Made by a program: the position numbers and the translations under genes. DNA of 64,000 nucleotides from Pedobacter sp. MC2016-24 (lineage in GTDB: Bacteria; Bacteroidota; Bacteroidia; Sphingobacteriales; Sphingobacteriaceae): positions 62,001 to 126,000 of the forward strand of contig NZ_JADFBX010000012.1 of assembly GCF_015223055.1 (NCBI RefSeq), written 5' to 3'. This document shows, piece after piece, positions 18,003 to 26,863 of the stretch. The notes beneath the pieces were generated by a model. The model was not told the DNA's origin. It saw only the letters and a program-made list of their open reading frames with translations, and searched no databases. The stretch's first letter is position 1. Each line of letters begins with the position of its first letter.

Positions 18003-19514
18003 ATGAACAAGATCATTTATATCATACTGGCAGCTGCATTGATGATGCAAAGCTCATGCAAGAAAATACTTGAAAAGGAATTGCCTGAGCATGAACTTGC
18101 TGCCGAGGTGGCTATTGTGGATGAGAAATCAGCAACCGTAGCGCTTAACGGTGCTTACAGCTATCTGCAGTATAATTTTACACCGCCGCTGTATACAGCA
18201 ATATCACCTACATTCACCACCGGGTTCTCGTATGACTATGCCGTAAACGGGGCGCAAATGGCAGGTTTGCTTAAAGGTGGACAACGCTTTACATTTGACG
18301 TTAGCCTCAGTACTTTTAGTGTGGTATCCTCAGATAATATCATCCCGGGTTTTTATCGTTTGGTATACCGTATCGTCAACGCCGCGAACAATGTTATTTT
18401 TTATACAGAAAAATTGCCCGCCGATAAAATCGGAAGTGAAAAGCGCGCCGAAATTATTGCTGAAGCTAAGTTTTTACGGGCTTTCGGACATCTCTGGGCC
18501 TTAAAATATCATGGCTATTTTTGGGACAACGAGAGTCCCTACGGTCCCGTACTACGTTTAGCGCCAACCAGCATCAACAACTTGCTTACTTCGCGCGCTA
18601 CCGTAAAAGCTACTTACGAAAGCATTTTGGCCGATTACCAATACTGTATTGAGAATGGGCCTAAAACACATACATCTGTATATAGAACATGTCGCAGCAC
18701 CGCAAAAGCATTCAAGGCTGAAGCTTTGATCATGCGTGGATTAGCAACAGATTTCTCCGAAGCCCTAAAATTGGCCAACGAAGTGATCAGCGGTACCGAG
18801 TTCAAGATGGAAACTTCTTTTGCCGATGTATTTTTGCCAGCTAACGATTATCTGCCCAACAGGGAACTGCTGTTTTCCAGGTTCATCAATGCGCAGACTA
18901 TTGCAAGCACTGTAGCCAATCCACTGGCACAAAGTCCTTATGGTGTTTTCAGTTATGCTGTCGGAAACATTGCAAGCGTGTATTCTGAAAGTGAGAACAC
19001 CTATTATAGTACCTTGATCAGGGCTGATGCAAGGTACCCTTATACCTGGGCCGAAGATAGTTTCACTTCGGGTAACCCGCCAGTAACCAAGACAGGTGTT
19101 AGTTTTAGAAAGGTCTTCCGCTTCAATGGTAATTGTCCATCTTATATCATGCGCCTTGCACAACTTTATCTCATCAAAGCTGAAGCTTTGGCAAAAACAG
19201 GCGCTTCGGCAACGGATGTCCTGGCTCCTTTAAATTTTTTGCGCACCCGCTCTGGCAATACACTGTTAAACGCCAGCGACTATGTCAGTAAAGCCAGGCA
19301 GTTCGAAGCCATCGTTAACGAATATGTGCTGGAGTTGGGGGTAGAAAATGCTTCTGAATGGTTTGCCATGGCCCGCTTAAAGGACGAAGCTGGAAATAGG
19401 TTCGTTGCCAGATTCAATCCTTCCTTCCTGAGCGACTGGCAGCTGTGCCTGCCAATTCCTCAAGATGAAGTGGCTGCCAATAAAGGCGTGGTGATACAGA
19501 ACCCAAATTATTAA
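18003..19514 (+). CDS. SusD/RagB-family surface lipoprotein
   Basis: 503 residues with a lipoprotein signal (lipobox QSSC, Cys at residue 19). The family's helical TPR-like core is visible in AEAKFLRAFGHLWALKYHG and the C-terminal region IMRLAQLYLIKAEALAKTG. It ends with the usual IPQDEVAANKGVVIQNPNY closing motif. SusD proteins cap the SusC barrel and capture ligand at the surface. It follows SusC with a 2-base gap, clearly in one operon. Confidence 0.95.
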   Translation: MNKIIYIILAAALMMQSSCKKILEKELPEHELAAEVAIVDEKSATVALNGAYSYLQYNFTPPLYTAISPTFTTGFSYDYAVNGAQMAGLLKGGQRFTFDVSLSTFSVVSSDNIIPGFYRLVYRIVNAANNVIFYTEKLPADKIGSEKRAEIIAEAKFLRAFGHLWALKYHGYFWDNESPYGPVLRLAPTSINNLLTSRATVKATYESILADYQYCIENGPKTHTSVYRTCRSTAKAFKAEALIMRGLATDFSEALKLANEVISGTEFKMETSFADVFLPANDYLPNRELLFSRFINAQTIASTVANPLAQSPYGVFSYAVGNIASVYSESENTYYSTLIRADARYPYTWAEDSFTSGNPPVTKTGVSFRKVFRFNGNCPSYIMRLAQLYLIKAEALAKTGASATDVLAPLNFLRTRSGNTLLNASDYVSKARQFEAIVNEYVLELGVENASEWFAMARLKDEAGNRFVARFNPSFLSDWQLCLPIPQDEVAANKGVVIQNPNY

Positions 19515-19532
19515 GCTTTAGTTGAAAAGAAT

Positions 19533-20594
19533 ATGAAAATACAAACCACATTATTCATCTGCCTTGCGATCATGGGGCTTTCTTCCTGTTCGCCAGATGA
19601 ACTTTTGCTCGTAAAATCAGAGTCATTTATGGTGAAGAACATGGATCCTCTCGAAATACCCCAGGTGCAGGTTAGCAAAGTAACGGGAGCTACAAAAACA
19701 TTTTCCATTTTTGCCTCGAATCCTACAGATAGCATCGCCGCTTTTACCAGTTCGGAAGCCAGTAAGAACTTTGAAATCGCTCCACTGGTGTTTAAGATGA
19801 TTGATACCAGAAAACCTGTTAGTGTTGATGCCCAGGGTAGATTGAGCCGTAAACTCGCGGATGTTGTTTTCGAATTCACGGTGAAGATACCCAATACGTT
19901 TACCGAGGGCGAATATAGTGTAAAGCTAAATGTGACCTCTGGAAAAGGCGAAACCAAATCGATAGTGGTTAAACTTCAGGCATCAAATTTTCTGACCTCT
20001 TTAAATGGAGGGACGTTTTATAACGGACAGGTTGCCAATAGTAAAAGGGTGTATGCGGTTGGCGCAACTTCCTTTTTGTATAGCGTGACCACCTTTACTA
20101 ATGTTACCGATAATTCAGTCAACCCTCCGGTTGTAAAGTCAGTACCTACAGCCGTTGCGATGGCTGCAGCAGCAGTGACAACTGCGATAACAGCAACCAA
20201 CAGACCAAATGTCTACGGCCATATCTACACGGACTTGTCCGATTTTGATAAGCGTCCCATGTACCTGGTTTCTCCAAACGCGAGTTGGATAGCCGATTCT
20301 CTAAGGGTTCTTAACAAGTTCTCCGGAACCTATCCTACGGCGCAGATGCGTGACGTAAAGTACTTGGATCTGGGAGAGATCGATTTCAATAATCTGAAAT
20401 TGAGTGATTTGAGGAACAGGCAAATTGGCACAGCTGGAGCAGCAAAGGTGCAGTTGATCAGGGGGCATGGATATGCCTTTTTAAATAAAGATGGCAAAAT
20501 AGCGGTGATCTATGTGAAAAATATCCTGTATACGTCTCCTAGTTATGCAGGGGCTTCACCAACGGCCTATGTAGTCCATAAACTTGAGGAATAA
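19533..20594 (+). CDS. Surface lipoprotein accompanying SusCD
   Basis: 353 residues with lipobox LSSC (Cys at residue 19). The N-terminal half looks like an Ig-like beta-sandwich, comparable in layout to lipoproteins that often follow SusD and help bind ligand, but the family is not certain. An Ala/Thr/Val-rich stretch (about residues 205-225) may be a linker. It lies 18 bp after SusD and 20 bp before the thioredoxin gene. Confidence 0.7.
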   Translation: MKIQTTLFICLAIMGLSSCSPDELLLVKSESFMVKNMDPLEIPQVQVSKVTGATKTFSIFASNPTDSIAAFTSSEASKNFEIAPLVFKMIDTRKPVSVDAQGRLSRKLADVVFEFTVKIPNTFTEGEYSVKLNVTSGKGETKSIVVKLQASNFLTSLNGGTFYNGQVANSKRVYAVGATSFLYSVTTFTNVTDNSVNPPVVKSVPTAVAMAAAAVTTAITATNRPNVYGHIYTDLSDFDKRPMYLVSPNASWIADSLRVLNKFSGTYPTAQMRDVKYLDLGEIDFNNLKLSDLRNRQIGTAGAAKVQLIRGHGYAFLNKDGKIAVIYVKNILYTSPSYAGASPTAYVVHKLEE

Positions 20595-20614
20595 TCAGAT
20601 CTAAATCAAAAAAG

Positions 20615-21769
20615 ATGTATAAAGAAATCATAACTACGGTGTCCATGTTACTGCTCAGCATATGCACTTTTGCGCAGGAGACCGCCTTTGTGTTGAGCAG
20701 TCAGATTGATAACCTTGAGGGAAAAGTGGTCTATGTAACCATCTGGGATGGTACTTCCACGATGAAAAATAAGACCATTCCTGTTGTGGATGGTCAGTTC
20801 AATTATAGCGAAACGACAGCTTCTCCTTTGGTAATCAGAGTGAGTGCAACCAATCCAGGTGTTTTAAAAAAGCCTGATCCCGATAAAACAGGAGCTTATC
20901 CGACCAAGGCGGCTTCGATGTGGTGTGTGGTACAACCTGGTGAAAAAGTGAAGTTGATAGGCAGACTTACAGATTATGCAGAAACCTCCGCTGTAGGTGG
21001 TGCTGAGAATGAAGTTTGTAACAAAATTCTTAAATCCTATTTCCCTCTTTTAAACAAACAGATGAACCTTCAGGTCAAGTTGGCCAGAGCTTCTTCATCC
21101 GCTGCTGATCAGGCTGAGCTAAAAAAGGAATTTGATGCAGCAAGTCAGGCTGCTCTTGATGCCTTAAAAAAAATGGTGAGTCAAAATAGCTCCTCAATTA
21201 TGGGCTTGTATTTGATCAATGACTTCATGTTAAGGGGGCAGCTATCGATTCCAGAGGCAGCAAATCTTATTAAAACGGTCGACAACAGCTATAAAAAAAC
21301 TGAGTTTTATAAATTGGTGGCAAGCAGAATTAGTGCAGGGAAATACGTAGTTGGCGCTAAAATGTTGACCATCACAGGCACCTTGCCAAACGGAAAAGCA
21401 TTTTCAAATACATCCTTAAGCGGGAAATATTATCTGATTGATTTTTGGGGTACATGGTGTGTACCCTGTATGGCGGGCATGCCCCATCTCTTGGATCTTA
21501 AGAAAAAGTATGCTGGGAAACTCGAAATATTGGGGATTGATAAAGGGGACACGGAAGAGAAATGGAAAACTGCAATTGCCGAAAAAGGATTGGATTGGTA
21601 TCACATCATGAGCGGTAGCGGGATATACGACTACGTGGCTCAACTGAATGTGACCGGTTTTCCTACCACGATACTGGTTGGTCCGGACGGTACCATTTTG
21701 TATAGAAGCTTAGGAATCAGTGAGGATCTGAACGATAAGCTCGACAAATATTTTTCGGCGAAGCAATAA
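20615..21769 (+). CDS. Periplasmic TlpA-like thioredoxin with DUF4369-like N-terminus
   Basis: 384 residues with a signal peptide (to about residue 21). Residues about 25-230 form an extended N-terminal region of the DUF4369 type. The C-terminal thioredoxin fold follows, with the active site WCVPC at 281-285, preceded by YYLIDFWGT, and a cis-Pro region GFPTTILVGPDG. The role is thiol reduction or oxidation in the periplasm. Its place in the SusCD operon suggests it acts on imported substrates or on the uptake machinery. Confidence 0.88.
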   Translation: MYKEIITTVSMLLLSICTFAQETAFVLSSQIDNLEGKVVYVTIWDGTSTMKNKTIPVVDGQFNYSETTASPLVIRVSATNPGVLKKPDPDKTGAYPTKAASMWCVVQPGEKVKLIGRLTDYAETSAVGGAENEVCNKILKSYFPLLNKQMNLQVKLARASSSAADQAELKKEFDAASQAALDALKKMVSQNSSSIMGLYLINDFMLRGQLSIPEAANLIKTVDNSYKKTEFYKLVASRISAGKYVVGAKMLTITGTLPNGKAFSNTSLSGKYYLIDFWGTWCVPCMAGMPHLLDLKKKYAGKLEILGIDKGDTEEKWKTAIAEKGLDWYHIMSGSGIYDYVAQLNVTGFPTTILVGPDGTILYRSLGISEDLNDKLDKYFSAKQ

Positions 21770-21810
21770 CAATAGATATCATTCCAGGCAACTGTTAAAA
21801 ATAATCAGAA

Positions 21811-22398
21811 TTGAGTACACTGATAGACGAAAATACGCTTGTTAAGCAAATGATCGAAGGTGATTACCGGGCCTTCGATCGTTTGTACCTTCAATATGCG
21901 CAGGAAGTTTTCCTCCGCATCAAAAAAATAGTCATCAGTCATACAGTCGCCGAAGAACTACATCAAGATGTTTTCTTGAAAATATGGCAGCAACGCGACA
22001 GGTTGGACATAGGTATCCCTTTTAAAGCTATCGTATTCCAAACCGCCAAAAACCTAGCCATCAACTACTACTGGAAAGCAGCCCGTGATGAAAAACTGAA
22101 AGCACATTTAATTAGCCAGGGCACAGCACATTACCATCATTTGGATGAACATATCAATTTTAATTCTGCCACGGAAGCCCTGCAAAAAGCCATCGCACAG
22201 CTCCCGCCACAACGCAAAAAAATATTCATCAGTTGCAAAATGGAAGGCAGGAGTTATGACGCTACCGCGGTGGAAATGGGTATATCGCTGAGTACGGTGA
22301 AAGATCACATGAACAAGGCGATGCGGGCATTACGCAAGCATATGAAAGACCATCTTTCCTTGTTATTGATACTCTTAGAGATGCTCATGGAACGTTAG
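21811..22398 (+). CDS. ECF-type RNA polymerase sigma factor, distal position
   Basis: 195 residues from a TTG start at 21811. Region 2 is at about residues 10-80 (YRAFDRLYLQYAQEVFLRIKK, AEELHQDVFLKIW) and region 4 at about 120-175 (LPPQRKKIFISCKMEGRSYD, GISLSTVKDHMNKAMRAL). It ends with a hydrophobic tail. It is the probable partner of the FecR at 13366. Normally this sigma gene precedes fecR; here it lies 41 bp after the thioredoxin gene, at the end of the SusCD operon, which would give positive feedback if it is co-transcribed. An ATG at 21850 would delete part of region 2. Confidence 0.9.
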   Translation: MSTLIDENTLVKQMIEGDYRAFDRLYLQYAQEVFLRIKKIVISHTVAEELHQDVFLKIWQQRDRLDIGIPFKAIVFQTAKNLAINYYWKAARDEKLKAHLISQGTAHYHHLDEHINFNSATEALQKAIAQLPPQRKKIFISCKMEGRSYDATAVEMGISLSTVKDHMNKAMRALRKHMKDHLSLLLILLEMLMER

Positions 22399-22466
22399 AT
22401 ATTTTAAAAAGAACTGACCAGGTAACCATTGACAAAATCACAATACACCACCTAAACATTTAAAAT

Positions 22467-24062
22467 ATGATATTTAAAAAGCAATTATTAGTAACTAGAA
22501 AGGGATATCTTCTGATATTCGGTGCCTTCCTGCTTTTTCAGGTTGTAGCCTGTAGCAAATTTGGTTCAACTCCCGGAGTCGAGATCATTAGTAGTTCGAC
22601 AACGAACTTGAAATTAGTCATAGTTGGTGGCAACAATCAAACCGCCTTGCCTGGAGCAACGCTTTTTGATTCACTTACGGTTAAGGTAGTAGACCAGGCC
22701 AACAACCCCGTTGCAGGCACCCAGGTAATTTTTAATAAGCTGGATAGTAACAGTGTCATTTCTGCTACGGAAGGCGTTAGCGATCAGGATGGCAATTTAA
22801 AAATCCAGCTGGCTATTGGAAGTATGAGTACTGGAAGCCACAATACGGTCTCGGCAAGTTTAAAATTATTTCCGGGCGTTAAAGTGAGTTTCTCTACAAA
22901 AGTGGTCAGTAGTACTGAAATTGATGATTGGCTGGCCGACCATGCACAGGTGGCAAATGCAATCATATGGCCCACACAACAGCGTACAAATTTGCCGTAC
23001 AACCAATGGAATGCCACGCAAAAAACTGAATTGTACTGGTTTTTTGAGAAAGCCAGACGAGACTGGACGACAGTGGTGAATGTTCCAACCCCACCTGAAG
23101 ACCATCATACGGGTACGAATATAGTTGTACTCTATAGTCCAAGGGAAACGTGGTTGCTTTATCTGGACAATATTGCCACGAGTCTCCATTTGGAAATGGA
23201 TCACATTGTCAGCTGGAGTGTTCTGGATTATAATGCTGCTGAACTGAAGCTGATCTTTGACGGGAATGTATTTTATACGCCACTTACGAATGGTCGCAAT
23301 CTCTACGCGATATTAATGCCGGAAGCTGTGTATAATTCTACAATACCTGAACCCGGAACTTATTTGCGTTCTTTTATGAAGGAAATCGGTGCCATAAAGA
23401 GTACCAGGTTGGCCACTATTGGCGCACTCTTAAACTGGAGTAAAGATCTGTACCATTTCGGTGGCGCATTGGAGCTCAGTAATATGTATAACCATTGGCA
23501 GTATGGTGGGGTTTTGCCCAGCAGGATAATTAACGGTACCACTGTACAAAATAATAACCAGTTCGGACACTTCACTGCAGGTTGCCATGGCACCACGTCG
23601 TTTCTGAAAATAGTCCTGAGGGCGTTAAACATCCCTGTAAAAATAGTATTGAGCCCAGATAGACACAGTCAAGCTTATTTTGTTAAGGAGGCATTATATA
23701 TGGCTCATGGTGATGATCCTTACAATTTTTTCTCCCGGATAACACCCCTGGTATCATTGGAGCATATCTTAATTGATGAGGCAACCTACAATAGTTGGTT
23801 TAGGACGACCCCATCGAAAAGTGCTAGTTTTGGTATTGCCGCTTTTGGTGTAAAAAACCTGTCGAATAACCTGATCTATCAACGTGCCCAGGAACCGGTA
23901 AACACCGCACATGCTACCAGTAAGGTTTATAACGCTTTGAAACTTTATTATACTTTACAGGAATTGGAAAACATGCAAATATGGAATAGGCTAGATGCCA
24001 AGATAGATAGCCTGGGCGGACGGACCAATATACCAGCAGCTTTAATTGACAGGTATAATTAG
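22467..24062 (+). CDS. Lipoprotein with Ig-like and transglutaminase-like domains
   Basis: 531 residues with lipobox VVAC (Cys at residue 29). Residues about 45-150 look like an invasin/Big_1-type Ig fold (LTVKVVDQANNPVAGTQVIFNK, GVSDQDGNLKIQL). The C-terminal half resembles a papain-like transglutaminase or protease core: a Cys in AGCHGTTSFLKIVLRALNIP (about residue 377) and a His in RHSQAYF (about 401), with an Asp about 15 residues later (HGDDPYN). This order, Cys then His then Asp, fits the superfamily. The role could be cross-linking or hydrolysis of protein at the cell surface. It lies 68 bp after the sigma gene and is followed by a terminator, so it may be the last gene of the locus. 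Confidence 0.65.
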   Translation: MIFKKQLLVTRKGYLLIFGAFLLFQVVACSKFGSTPGVEIISSSTTNLKLVIVGGNNQTALPGATLFDSLTVKVVDQANNPVAGTQVIFNKLDSNSVISATEGVSDQDGNLKIQLAIGSMSTGSHNTVSASLKLFPGVKVSFSTKVVSSTEIDDWLADHAQVANAIIWPTQQRTNLPYNQWNATQKTELYWFFEKARRDWTTVVNVPTPPEDHHTGTNIVVLYSPRETWLLYLDNIATSLHLEMDHIVSWSVLDYNAAELKLIFDGNVFYTPLTNGRNLYAILMPEAVYNSTIPEPGTYLRSFMKEIGAIKSTRLATIGALLNWSKDLYHFGGALELSNMYNHWQYGGVLPSRIINGTTVQNNNQFGHFTAGCHGTTSFLKIVLRALNIPVKIVLSPDRHSQAYFVKEALYMAHGDDPYNFFSRITPLVSLEHILIDEATYNSWFRTTPSKSASFGIAAFGVKNLSNNLIYQRAQEPVNTAHATSKVYNALKLYYTLQELENMQIWNRLDAKIDSLGGRTNIPAALIDRYN

Positions 24063-24081
24063 ACTGGAAATATTATGGTTG

Positions 24082-24114
24082 TGCCCGGATTCACGTTCGG
24101 GCATGCCTTTTTTT
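24082..24114 (+). terminator. Terminator closing the protease/SusCD/sigma locus
   Basis: Stem TGCCCG / CGGGCA around GATTCACGTT, followed by a run of seven T (24108-24114). The following 140 bp up to the kinase start show no other clear signal. Confidence 0.8.
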
Positions 24115-24254
24115 GGTCAGGCTTCAGAATAAGAGTAGTGTACTCAGATGGAAAAGTCCCCTAAAAAGGTAATGTAGAATAAAGTTTATAAGGTAAGTTT
24201 TTGTGGTATTTTATTTAAATCCGTTATTTTAGCCTTCCGAAATCTACTTTACTT

Positions 24255-26744
24255 ATGAATGATCCAGTGATGCGCCTGAATGCTGAGCAATTAAACCACA
24301 TACTTTCATTTACCAATATTGCAACCGCTATACATCACGGTGAGGAGGCCCGGATTGAATTTGCCAATGAACCCATGTTGAGGATTTGGGGCAGAGGTCG
24401 CGAGGTTATCGGTAAAGGTTTGGTGGAAGCCATGCCGGAACTTACTGATCAGCCCTTCGGGGAGATGTTCGCCCGGGTCTGGCGTGAGGGAATAACGATT
24501 TCCGGAAATGATACACCCGCAGAACTTTCCATTGATGGCGAGCGTAAGACTTTTTATTTCGATTTCGAATACCGTGCTGTCAAGAATGAACATGGTGAGG
24601 TTACCGGCGTTCTGCATACGGCTACGGATGTGACTGAGCGTTATCTGAACAGGCGAGAACTGGAAATGGCAGCCCAGAACCGTGAGCTGCTCATTCGGGA
24701 GCAGGCGCTCAATGAGGAACTTGCGGCATCTAACGAAGAACTCAATGCCATCAATGAAGAACTCCAGACCAGCCGGGAAGACCTGGCGCGGCTGAATCAG
24801 GATTTAGAATCGATGGTTCAGGATCGCGTGAAGGCATTTACTGAAAGCGAGGAGCGGTTCAGGTCGATGGCCGATAACACCGATATACTGGTGGCCGTAA
24901 GTGATCAAAATGCAAAACGGTTTTACTTCAACAAAGCCTGGTCTTTACTCAGCGGGAGAACTTCAAGCGAGCTCAACGAAAAAGGATGGTATGATCTGAT
25001 TCATGAGCGGGACAGGTCAAGGTTTCTTACCATTCATCAGGCGGCATTTGAAAAGCGCATCTCCTATACCGACGAGTTTCGGATTCTGGGAGCGGGGGGA
25101 GCTTACCACTGGCTGTTAAAAAAAGGTACACCGAGATTTCTGTCAGATGGAACATTTGCCGGGTACATCAGCTCTTGTGTAGACATCACCCAGCGGAAAC
25201 TGGATGAAGTGAAGCTCCAGGATCTCAACGAAGAGTTGGCGGCTTCCAACGAAGAGTTTGCTGCGCTGAACGAGGAACTGGCAACTACAAATGAAGAGCT
25301 TGCTGCCTCCTATGATGAATTGTTCCTCAGCGAATCGAGGTTTCGCAACCTGATTAAACAAGCCCCGGTTGCTATCTGCATCATTCGTGCGGGGGACTTG
25401 ATGATCACTGAAGTTAATCATGAATATTTAAAATTGGTTGGCAAAACAAGCGAGCAGCTTGAAGCACATACCATCTGGGACGCGGTGGCAGAAGCGGCGG
25501 AGGTTTATGCGCCAGTGATGCAGCAGGTGATCGAAACTGGTGTAGCCTTCCATGCGCAGGAACACGAAGTGGTATTGGTTCGAAAAGGCATCGATGAAAC
25601 CTTATATATCGATTTCGTATACGAACCGGTTACTGATCACAAAGGGAGCGTGACTTCGATTATGGTGGTGGGGAATGACGTGACGGATAAAGTGATCGCC
25701 CGCCGGAAAATAGAGGATGTAGAGGAGCGGAGCCGTCTTGCAATTGAAGCGGCGGAGATTGGAACGTATGAATTGAGTTATATTGATCAGTCCCTGACTG
25801 CTTCTGAGCGTTTCAACGAGATCTTCGGGGTGGATACTCCGGTATCAAGGAAACAAGTACTGGCCACTTACCATCCACTGGATGCAGGTCTGAGTGAAGA
25901 GGCTCATGCCGTAGCCAGCAAAACGGGTAAATTGTTTTACGAAACGCGGCTTTTGCTTCCGGATAATTCCATAAAGTGGGTACGTGTGCAAGGGAATGTG
26001 CATCGTGATAGCGAGGGTAATCTCAAAAAGTTACTGGGTACAGTGATCGACATTACAGAATTCAAGCGTCTTCAACAGCAGAAAGACGATTTTATTTCCA
26101 TCGCCAGTCACGAACTCAAAACGCCGATTACTAGCTTGAAAGCTTCTTTGCAGCTTCTGGAAAGGATGAAGGCCAATCCAACAGCCTTACTGCCCAGACT
26201 GGTTGAACAGTGTAGCAGGAGCATGGAAAAGATTACAGAGCTGGTCGACGATCTGTTGAACGTGACCAAAATCAAGGAGGGGCAAGTCATGCTGAATAAA
26301 AAGAAATTCAGTATAGATCGGCTAATAAACGATTGTTGCTCGCATGCAAGGCAGCTTGGAAAGCAGGAGTTGGTGGTTGAGGGTGTCAGGGATCTGCAAA
26401 TCATTGCTGACGAACACCGGATCGAGCAGGTCATTAGTAACTTTATAACAAACGCCGTTAAATACGCACCAAACAGCAGGGAGATCTTTTTAACGATTGA
26501 AAACCTGGGAGATTCGGTAAAATTGTCCTTGAGGGATACCGGGCCGGGAATTCCGGCTAATAAACTGCCGCATTTGTTTGACCGTTATTTCAGGGCTGAT
26601 GAATCGGGGATACAGGTATCCGGTCTGGGCTTAGGTCTTTATATCAGTGCAGATATTGTCCACCGACACGGGGGGCAGATTGGCGTGGATAGCATTGAAG
26701 GTGTAGGAACAACTTTTTGGTTCACATTGCCACAATTAGATTAA
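24255..26744 (+). CDS. Multi-PAS sensor histidine kinase, apparently soluble
   Basis: 829 residues with no transmembrane segment. About four PAS domains lie at roughly 10-130, 205-325, 360-490 and 495-600, some with PAC motifs (GVLHTATDVTERY, GYISSCVDITQRKL, LGTVIDITEF). Between them are Glu/Asn-rich coiled coils built from repeated NEEL units (about 150-195 and 315-355). HisKA has the phospho-acceptor His619 in ASHELKTPIT, and the HATPase_c domain carries DTGPGIP and GLGLGLYIS. No response regulator is adjacent, so it is an orphan kinase, and the cytoplasmic input is probably redox or a small ligand (inference). Confidence 0.92.
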   Translation: MNDPVMRLNAEQLNHILSFTNIATAIHHGEEARIEFANEPMLRIWGRGREVIGKGLVEAMPELTDQPFGEMFARVWREGITISGNDTPAELSIDGERKTFYFDFEYRAVKNEHGEVTGVLHTATDVTERYLNRRELEMAAQNRELLIREQALNEELAASNEELNAINEELQTSREDLARLNQDLESMVQDRVKAFTESEERFRSMADNTDILVAVSDQNAKRFYFNKAWSLLSGRTSSELNEKGWYDLIHERDRSRFLTIHQAAFEKRISYTDEFRILGAGGAYHWLLKKGTPRFLSDGTFAGYISSCVDITQRKLDEVKLQDLNEELAASNEEFAALNEELATTNEELAASYDELFLSESRFRNLIKQAPVAICIIRAGDLMITEVNHEYLKLVGKTSEQLEAHTIWDAVAEAAEVYAPVMQQVIETGVAFHAQEHEVVLVRKGIDETLYIDFVYEPVTDHKGSVTSIMVVGNDVTDKVIARRKIEDVEERSRLAIEAAEIGTYELSYIDQSLTASERFNEIFGVDTPVSRKQVLATYHPLDAGLSEEAHAVASKTGKLFYETRLLLPDNSIKWVRVQGNVHRDSEGNLKKLLGTVIDITEFKRLQQQKDDFISIASHELKTPITSLKASLQLLERMKANPTALLPRLVEQCSRSMEKITELVDDLLNVTKIKEGQVMLNKKKFSIDRLINDCCSHARQLGKQELVVEGVRDLQIIADEHRIEQVISNFITNAVKYAPNSREIFLTIENLGDSVKLSLRDTGPGIPANKLPHLFDRYFRADESGIQVSGLGLGLYISADIVHRHGGQIGVDSIEGVGTTFWFTLPQLD

Positions 26745-26810
26745 TTCGTCTTTCAGAAGATACTCCGCTGTTTACCGGATAGGCGGGAACGCTTGTCATA
26801 AGTTTTCTAT

Positions 26811-26848
26811 AAAAAATGGTAACTGCACATGATTTCGTGTGCAGTTAC
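26811..26848 (-). terminator. Terminator of the decarboxylase/hydrolase operon
   Basis: A perfect 11-bp stem (26819-26829 with 26838-26848) and an 8-base loop. On the minus strand it ends in a run of T (the A-run 26811-26816), just after the stop of the amidohydrolase gene. Confidence 0.85.
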
Positions 26849-26863
26849 TAGCTGTTCAGCTCA

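Noticed and set aside
24660..25320. Repeated GAAGAACT-like units in the kinase gene as a CRISPR-like or tandem repeat
   Set aside because: The repeats are in frame and encode coiled-coil heptads, with no regular spacers.
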